64,000 nucleotides of DNA from Streptomyces mutabilis. GTDB lineage: Bacteria > Actinomycetota > Actinomycetes > Streptomycetales > Streptomycetaceae. The position numbers and the translations under genes were made by a program. Location: contig NZ_BMTT01000002.1 of NCBI RefSeq assembly GCF_014649815.1, positions 620,001-684,000 on the forward strand. Direction: 5' to 3'. Positions 60,133 through 64,000 of this stretch are shown piece by piece (the stretch's first letter is position 1; every line of letters starts with the position of its first letter). Below the pieces are notes generated by a model. It worked only from the letters and a program-made list of their open reading frames with translations. It did no database searches and was not told where the DNA came from.

Positions 60133-60645
60133 CTACTCCGGGACGGTGAAGTAGCGGGCGAAGGCCGGGACGATCTCCGCCTCCCCGACCCTGCCGTCGC
60201 CGTCCGGGTCGAGCGCGGCGGCGACCGACCGCGCGGCGTCCCCGGGCACACCGAGCACGGTGAGCACGCGCGCCACGTCCCCGACGGCGGCCGTTCCGTC
60301 GCCGTCGGTGTCGGCGACGTCCAGGGCCGCGTGCAGGAACGGGCGGGCGATCTCCGCGAACCGGTCCGGGTTGTCCCGCAGCCGCTTGACCGCCGCGGTG
60401 ACGAACTCCTCACGGGTGATGCGCTGATCGCCGTCCCGGTCGGCGATGCCCGCCATGCCCTGCCAGAGCGCCTCCGCGCCGCCGTACAGGGCCTGTCCCT
60501 TCTCGGAACGGGCGGCGGTGCCGAACTCGGCGAGCAGCGCCTTGGCCGCCGCGTTGAAGTCGGCACGGTCGATGTGACCGTTGCCGTCCTGGTCGAAGGC
60601 GGCGAAGCGTGCGGCGATCCTGCGCTCGTACTCGCTGTTGATCAT
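60133..60645 (-). CDS. EF-hand calcium-binding protein (calerythrin-like)
   Basis: The product is 170 residues from ATG 60645, with GGAGAGA upstream. It has four EF-hand units: FDQDGNGHIDRADF, IADRDGDQRITREEF, VADTDGDGTAAVGDV and LDPDGDGRVGEAEI. Loops 1, 2 and 4 keep canonical DxDGxxxxxE-like ligands; loop 3 (ADTDGDGTAAVGD) is less complete. It resembles sarcoplasmic-type calerythrins of actinomycetes. It is a cytosolic calcium buffer or sensor. Confidence 0.95.
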   Translation of the reverse strand: MINSEYERRIAARFAAFDQDGNGHIDRADFNAAAKALLAEFGTAARSEKGQALYGGAEALWQGMAGIADRDGDQRITREEFVTAAVKRLRDNPDRFAEIARPFLHAALDVADTDGDGTAAVGDVARVLTVLGVPGDAARSVAAALDPDGDGRVGEAEIVPAFARYFTVPE

Positions 60646-60760
60646 GGTTCTCTCCGGCCGCCTCACGTCGGTGTCGGTGGTCTGCGTCTCGCTCGGAGAG
60701 TACGACGCCGGCCGCGACCGCGGGCGGCATACGGGCGGACGGGCCGGGCGGAGTCCGGGT

Positions 60761-61141
60761 TCAGGCGGACAGCGGGCGCGGCCTGTCGCCGGTCGCGGAG
60801 GCGAGGTCGGGGTGGACGTCGAAGAGCCGGCGTACCCCGAGCGCACCGAGGACGCGGTTGACGTGGGAGCCGTCGACGGCTCCCTGGGCCGGCAGTATCA
60901 GGCGCAGCCGTCCCTGACAGGAGCGGATGAGCCGCCGGGAGGCGATGAGCACGCCGACCCCACTGGAATCGCAGAACAGGACCTCCGAGAGGTCCAGGAC
61001 GAGGCTGTGCCGACCCTCGGCCACCTCGTCGTGCACGCGCTGCCGCAGCACCGGTGACGTCACCAGGTCCAGTTCACCCGACACCCGGAGCACGGACCAC
61101 TCGCCCCGCTCGCCGCCGGTCACATTGAACGTCACCACCAT
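60761..61141 (-). CDS. STAS-domain anti-sigma factor antagonist
   Basis: The product is about 126 residues. ATG 61141 or GTG 61138 is preferred over ATG 61162, because GAAGG lies just before them and none before 61162. The STAS signatures are VLRVSGELDLVTSPVLRQRV and LVLDLSEVLFCDSSGVGVLI, with DSSG carrying the phosphorylatable serine. It would release a sigma factor by binding an HATPase partner, and be reset by a SpoIIE-type phosphatase. Candidates for both partners occur in this window. Confidence 0.92.
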   Translation of the reverse strand: MVVTFNVTGGERGEWSVLRVSGELDLVTSPVLRQRVHDEVAEGRHSLVLDLSEVLFCDSSGVGVLIASRRLIRSCQGRLRLILPAQGAVDGSHVNRVLGALGVRRLFDVHPDLASATGDRPRPLSA

Positions 61142-61499
61142 GCCCTTCAGTCGCCGGTACATCGGACGTCCGGAGAAGCCCGGAATTCACCCGAAACGGA
61201 AGCCATGCTTACGCTTCTTGGGCGCGCGCCTGCCCACCGGCCGTTCCCGCAAACGCCCGCCCGGAAACGGGGAACGATCAGAAAAGGCTTGTTCCAGACG
61301 GTTTCGATCCTGTTCGGTCGGATCCGGTCGCACGATAGAGGGTAGGGGAGGCGTTTAGCACGTGCGGGCCGCCGGGGGCGCGCATTGGCACAAAGGAGCG
61401 TGTGGCGTCGGACGTGCCGACTACATTCGGGGAGACGCCGGCCGCAGGCTGGAGGGCGACGCCCAAGGTACGTACGGATACAGGGGGTGAAGAGGCCGC
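61142..61499. other. Divergent promoter region between STAS and sigma-factor genes
   Basis: This 358-bp gap separates the minus-strand STAS gene from the plus-strand sigma gene. It is slightly less GC-rich around 61290-61350. GGGTAG at about 61343-61348 may belong to a stress promoter, but I could not fix a matching upstream element. No gene is seen. Confidence 0.4.
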
Positions 61500-62090
61500 A
61501 TGGCGAAGAGGGACCTACCGCAGCGCTGGGACCGCAAGATGCAGCAGCGGCTGGCACGCGGCGAGGCCGCCGCCCTGGGTGAGCTGTACGACCGGTTCGC
61601 CTCGCTGGTGCACGGGCTCGCGCACCGCGTGCTCGACGACGAGCGGGCCGCCGACCATCTCACGCGCGACGTCTTCGCGCACGTCTGGGAGCATCCGGAC
61701 GCCTACGACCCCCGGCAGGGCCCGCTGCGCACCTGGATCGCCGCGCTGACCCACCGGCTGGCCGTGCAGCGGCTGCGGACCACGGAGACGGCCGCCCTCG
61801 CCCGCGACGGCTCCGGGACCGTCGAGGAGCTGGAGAGCAAGGTGCGCCGCGCCTCGGTCGCCGCGCGGGCCGACTACATCGTCCAGTCCATGCCGGCGCC
61901 GCTGCGCGCCGCCCTGGAGCTGGCCTACTTCCAGCGCCGCGACTACCGCCAGACCGCCGCCGACCTCGGCGTCACGGAGGACGAGGCCCGCCGCCGCCTC
62001 CGCCTGGGCCTCCAGCTCCTGTCCACGGCCCGCGACGCCGGCGCCCCCGGGACGCCCGGAGCGCCGCCGGGATACGGGGGTGCGGCGTGA
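61500..62090 (+). CDS. ECF-like RNA polymerase sigma factor
   Basis: The product is 196 residues from ATG 61500, with GAAGAGG eight bases upstream. Region 2 is ALGELYDRFASLVHGLAHRV followed by DHLTRDVFAHVWEHPDAYDP, and region 4 is APLRAALELAYFQRRDYRQT followed by AADLGVTEDEARRRLRLGL. It has the two-domain ECF architecture. The following gene overlaps by GTGA and encodes a zinc-finger anti-sigma domain, so it is very likely its regulator. Target promoters are unknown. Confidence 0.93.
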   Translation: MAKRDLPQRWDRKMQQRLARGEAAALGELYDRFASLVHGLAHRVLDDERAADHLTRDVFAHVWEHPDAYDPRQGPLRTWIAALTHRLAVQRLRTTETAALARDGSGTVEELESKVRRASVAARADYIVQSMPAPLRAALELAYFQRRDYRQTAADLGVTEDEARRRLRLGLQLLSTARDAGAPGTPGAPPGYGGAA

Positions 62091-63733
62091 AGGGGGCGTA
62101 CGACGAGGACGGGGGCGCGGACGCCCGGGGAAGCGGGAGCACCGGGGACGAGGACACGCAGGCGCGGGGCGGCCATGCCGAGCGGGGCAAGCCGGTCCGC
62201 CCGGGGAGTCCGGCCGTCCCCGGCACGCCCTCGGCCGACGGCGCCGCTCCGCCGGACGCCTCCGGCGGAGCGGCGCGGAACCGGGCCCCGGGCGGCCCGC
62301 GAGGGGACGACCGGCCGGACCCGGCCCCGGGGCCGGGCGGGACAGGCGGCTCAGCGTGGCGGGGCGGGCCGGGCAGCACGGCCGCTCCGGGAGGGCCAGG
62401 CAACACAGCCGGGCCCAGCGGACCAGGCAGCACAGCCGGACCCGGCGGGCGGCACGAACCCGACGGGCCGGGCGGGAGGCACGACGGGGACGAGCCCGGC
62501 GGGCCGGGCGGGTCGTCCCCCGGAGAGCCCGGCGGTCCCGCCCCGGCCCCCCGCATACCGCTCCCCCGCGCGTCCGCCGAGGACACCGGGCGAACGTTGC
62601 CCGACGTGGCCCCGGGCGGTCCCCTCACGCTGGAGCACCACGTACTGACGTCGCTCCTCGGCGCGTGGGCGCTGGCCGCCTGCTCGGCCGAGGAGGCGGC
62701 GGCGGTCGAGGAGCACATCGGTGAGTGCGCCCCCTGTGCCGACGAGGCGCTGCGGCTGCGCGACGCCGTGACCCTGCTCCAGCGGCCGGAGAGCCTCGAC
62801 CTGGACCCGGCACTGCGCACCCGCGTCCTGGAGGGGTGCCTGGAGCGGCGCCCGCCGCGCATCCCCGTGCCCGAGTGGGCGACGCCGTACGACGCCGAGA
62901 CCGCGCGGCTGGACGCGCTGCTGCAGGACTTCGAGGACGCCGAGTGGCACGCCCCGGTCCGGCTGCGCTGGTTCGAGGCCGACGGCGCCGCGAGCCGCCG
63001 TACCACCGTCGCCGGGGTCATCGCACACCTGCTGACGGTCGACGGGCTGGTCGCGTCCGCCCTCGGCCTCGCCGATCCGCTGGGCGACATCGCCGCGCCC
63101 ACCTCCGCGCCGGCCGGCCGCACGGAGGCGTACTGGCGTGCCTCCCACTACCCGCCCACCCGCGCGGTGCGGGCGCCCTGGCGCGAGCAGAGCCACGGCA
63201 TCGTCCGGACCGTTTCGTTCACCGGGGCAGCCGGCGGGATGCCCGTGTCGTACGGCGACTGCGAGCTGCCGCTGCACGACGCCATGCTGGACCGGGCGTT
63301 CGAGTGCTGGGTGCACGCGGAGGACATCGCGGACGCGGTCGACTACCCGTACGAGCCTCCCTCCGCGCGCCATCTGAACCGCATGGTCGACCTCGCGGCC
63401 CGGATGCTGCCGGGCGTCCTGGCCGAACGGCGCCGGGCCGGACTGGCCGCACCGGGCACTCGCCCACACCTGGTCACCGCGGGGGCGCCGGGGCGCAGCC
63501 TGCGGCTGGAGATCGAGGGATCGGGCGGCGGCGAGTGGCTGATCCCGCTGGACTCGCCGGGCGCGACGGGCTCCGCCGACCACGAGGTGGCCCATGTCGC
63601 CCTGGACGGCGTGGAGTTCTGCCGGCTGGCCGCGGGCCATGTGCCTCCGGCGGAGGCGGCGGCCGGTCAGGTGGGCGACCGCGAGGCGATCAGGGACGTC
63701 CTGTTCGCGGCGGCCAGCCTGAGCCGGATGTAG
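62087..63733 (+). CDS. Zinc-finger anti-sigma protein fused to a maleylpyruvate-isomerase-like domain
   Basis: The product is 548 residues from GTG 62087, coupled to the sigma gene. The first 175 residues are Gly/Pro/Ala/Arg-rich and disordered. Residues about 185-235 are a zf-HC2 anti-sigma domain with HxxxCxxC (EEHIGECAPCADEALRL). Residues 250-540 form a mycothiol-dependent maleylpyruvate-isomerase-like (DinB-type) region: HAPVRLRWFEADGAASRRTT, TVAGVIAHLLTVDGLVASAL, LDRAFECWVHAEDIADAVDY. No transmembrane helix is present, unlike most anti-sigma factors, so it should sense a cytosolic signal, perhaps a thiol or mycothiol state (inference). Confidence 0.9.
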   Translation: MKGAYDEDGGADARGSGSTGDEDTQARGGHAERGKPVRPGSPAVPGTPSADGAAPPDASGGAARNRAPGGPRGDDRPDPAPGPGGTGGSAWRGGPGSTAAPGGPGNTAGPSGPGSTAGPGGRHEPDGPGGRHDGDEPGGPGGSSPGEPGGPAPAPRIPLPRASAEDTGRTLPDVAPGGPLTLEHHVLTSLLGAWALAACSAEEAAAVEEHIGECAPCADEALRLRDAVTLLQRPESLDLDPALRTRVLEGCLERRPPRIPVPEWATPYDAETARLDALLQDFEDAEWHAPVRLRWFEADGAASRRTTVAGVIAHLLTVDGLVASALGLADPLGDIAAPTSAPAGRTEAYWRASHYPPTRAVRAPWREQSHGIVRTVSFTGAAGGMPVSYGDCELPLHDAMLDRAFECWVHAEDIADAVDYPYEPPSARHLNRMVDLAARMLPGVLAERRRAGLAAPGTRPHLVTAGAPGRSLRLEIEGSGGGEWLIPLDSPGATGSADHEVAHVALDGVEFCRLAAGHVPPAEAAAGQVGDREAIRDVLFAAASLSRM

Positions 63734-63740
63734 GGGCGGC

Positions 63741-64000
63741 TCACTCGACGCCGTCGCGGGGCGTGGCGGGCGCCGTGTGGAGGACCTCACGCGCCTGGTC
63801 CGCGGCGCGGACGATGCTCTCGGAGATGAAGTCGAGGAAGCGGGCGATGCTTTCCAGACGCTCCGCGGCCGGGGTGCCGGCGCCGAGGACACCGACGCCC
63901 TGACGTGCGGTCTCGGCCACCTGCAGGGTCCCACGGGCGCTGGCGATCATGGACTGGTACCAGACGTCGTCGTCGATGACGTACCGCTCGCGGCGCGACT
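63741..64000 (-). CDS. Conserved hypothetical protein, 3' part (runs off the right edge)
   Basis: The visible C-terminal 85 residues include RERYVIDDDVWYQSMIASAR, GTLQVAETARQGVGVLGAG and LESIARFLDFISESIVRAAD. The protein appears helical and continues beyond the window, so the start is not present. I do not recognise a family. Its stop is seven bases from the anti-sigma gene stop, so the genes converge. Confidence 0.7.
   Translation of the reverse strand, partial: SRRERYVIDDDVWYQSMIASARGTLQVAETARQGVGVLGAGTPAAERLESIARFLDFISESIVRAADQAREVLHTAPATPRDGVE

Noticed and set aside
59741-60154. A plus-strand open frame of 137 codons as a gene
   Set aside because: The composition is atypical, no ribosome-binding site or family is recognised, and it spans the palindrome region.

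Overview
The window is chromosomal DNA from a high-GC actinomycete, almost certainly a Streptomyces close to S. coelicolor/S. lividans. Base composition and codon use are typical of the genus, GTG starts and 4-bp ATGA/GTGA/TTGA overlaps are frequent, and several loci are recognisable: hemL, fbiC, a SpoIIE-type phosphatase, the D-Ala-D-Ala carboxypeptidase next to a GPP34 gene, and the antibiotic-regulatory trio afsR-afsS-afsK. The organism and gene identities come from sequence recognition; no search was run.

Region 1 (1-4.7 kb) is core: the start of a TlpA-like lipoprotein gene, a NodB-like deacetylase lipoprotein, a histidine phosphatase coupled to hemL, and a conserved small protein. Region 2 (4.7-16.4 kb) is accessory and partly decayed. 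It holds fragments of a YihY/BrkB-like membrane protein, two DUF5994 fragments and a frameshifted small gene; then a DUF3494 ice-binding-type secreted protein with tandem repeats, a DUF5819/HTTM pair, a truncated aminoglycoside-phosphotransferase remnant, a DUF2231-Rieske gene with a DUF1360 gene, a ctaD N-terminal relic, a coupled three-gene unit around a zinc alcohol dehydrogenase, a tRNA-3'-end-like sequence, and a PIG-L deacetylase gene. Region 3 (16.4-18.8 kb) is a coupled operon predicted to give resistance to both streptogramin components: a virginiamycin-B-lyase-like gene (vgb), a Vat-type acetyltransferase gene and a DUF5701 gene. Four 18-bp repeats precede it.

Region 4 (18.8-38.3 kb) returns to mostly core-like genes: the SpoIIE phosphatase, an MFS exporter divergent from an ArsR-type regulator, glutathione peroxidase, a DUF397/XRE pair, GPP34, D,D-carboxypeptidase, a large membrane protein, a sodium/solute symporter, an ADP-ribosylglycohydrolase-like protein, LysR and DoxX-like genes, and small secreted or membrane proteins. 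Two genes here are broken: a GNAT-like gene and a SLATT-like gene. Region 5 (38.3-50.2 kb) has fbiC (F420 biosynthesis), a PHP phosphoesterase, an EEP-family nuclease, a deazaflavin nitroreductase-like protein, then afsR, afsS and convergent afsK. AfsK phosphorylates AfsR, AfsR activates afsS, and AfsS stimulates secondary metabolism.

Region 6 (50.2-64 kb) carries a two-domain VOC protein, TetR, an Lrp/LysE divergent pair, two flavin-oxidase-family proteins, a GNAT, a flavin monooxygenase, an IS481-like remnant, an OFA-type MFS divergent from a GlxA-like regulator, and a signalling block: HATPase anti-sigma, EF-hand protein, STAS protein, ECF-like sigma factor and an anti-sigma protein fused to a maleylpyruvate-isomerase-like domain. 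A partial gene runs off the right edge.

I found no CRISPR array, no intact transposase, no intact tRNA or rRNA gene and no complete biosynthetic cluster. The least-explained candidates are the vgb-vat-DUF5701 operon with its 18-bp repeats, the DUF5819/HTTM pair, and the ADP-ribosylglycohydrolase and L,D-transpeptidase look-alikes that lack catalytic residues.
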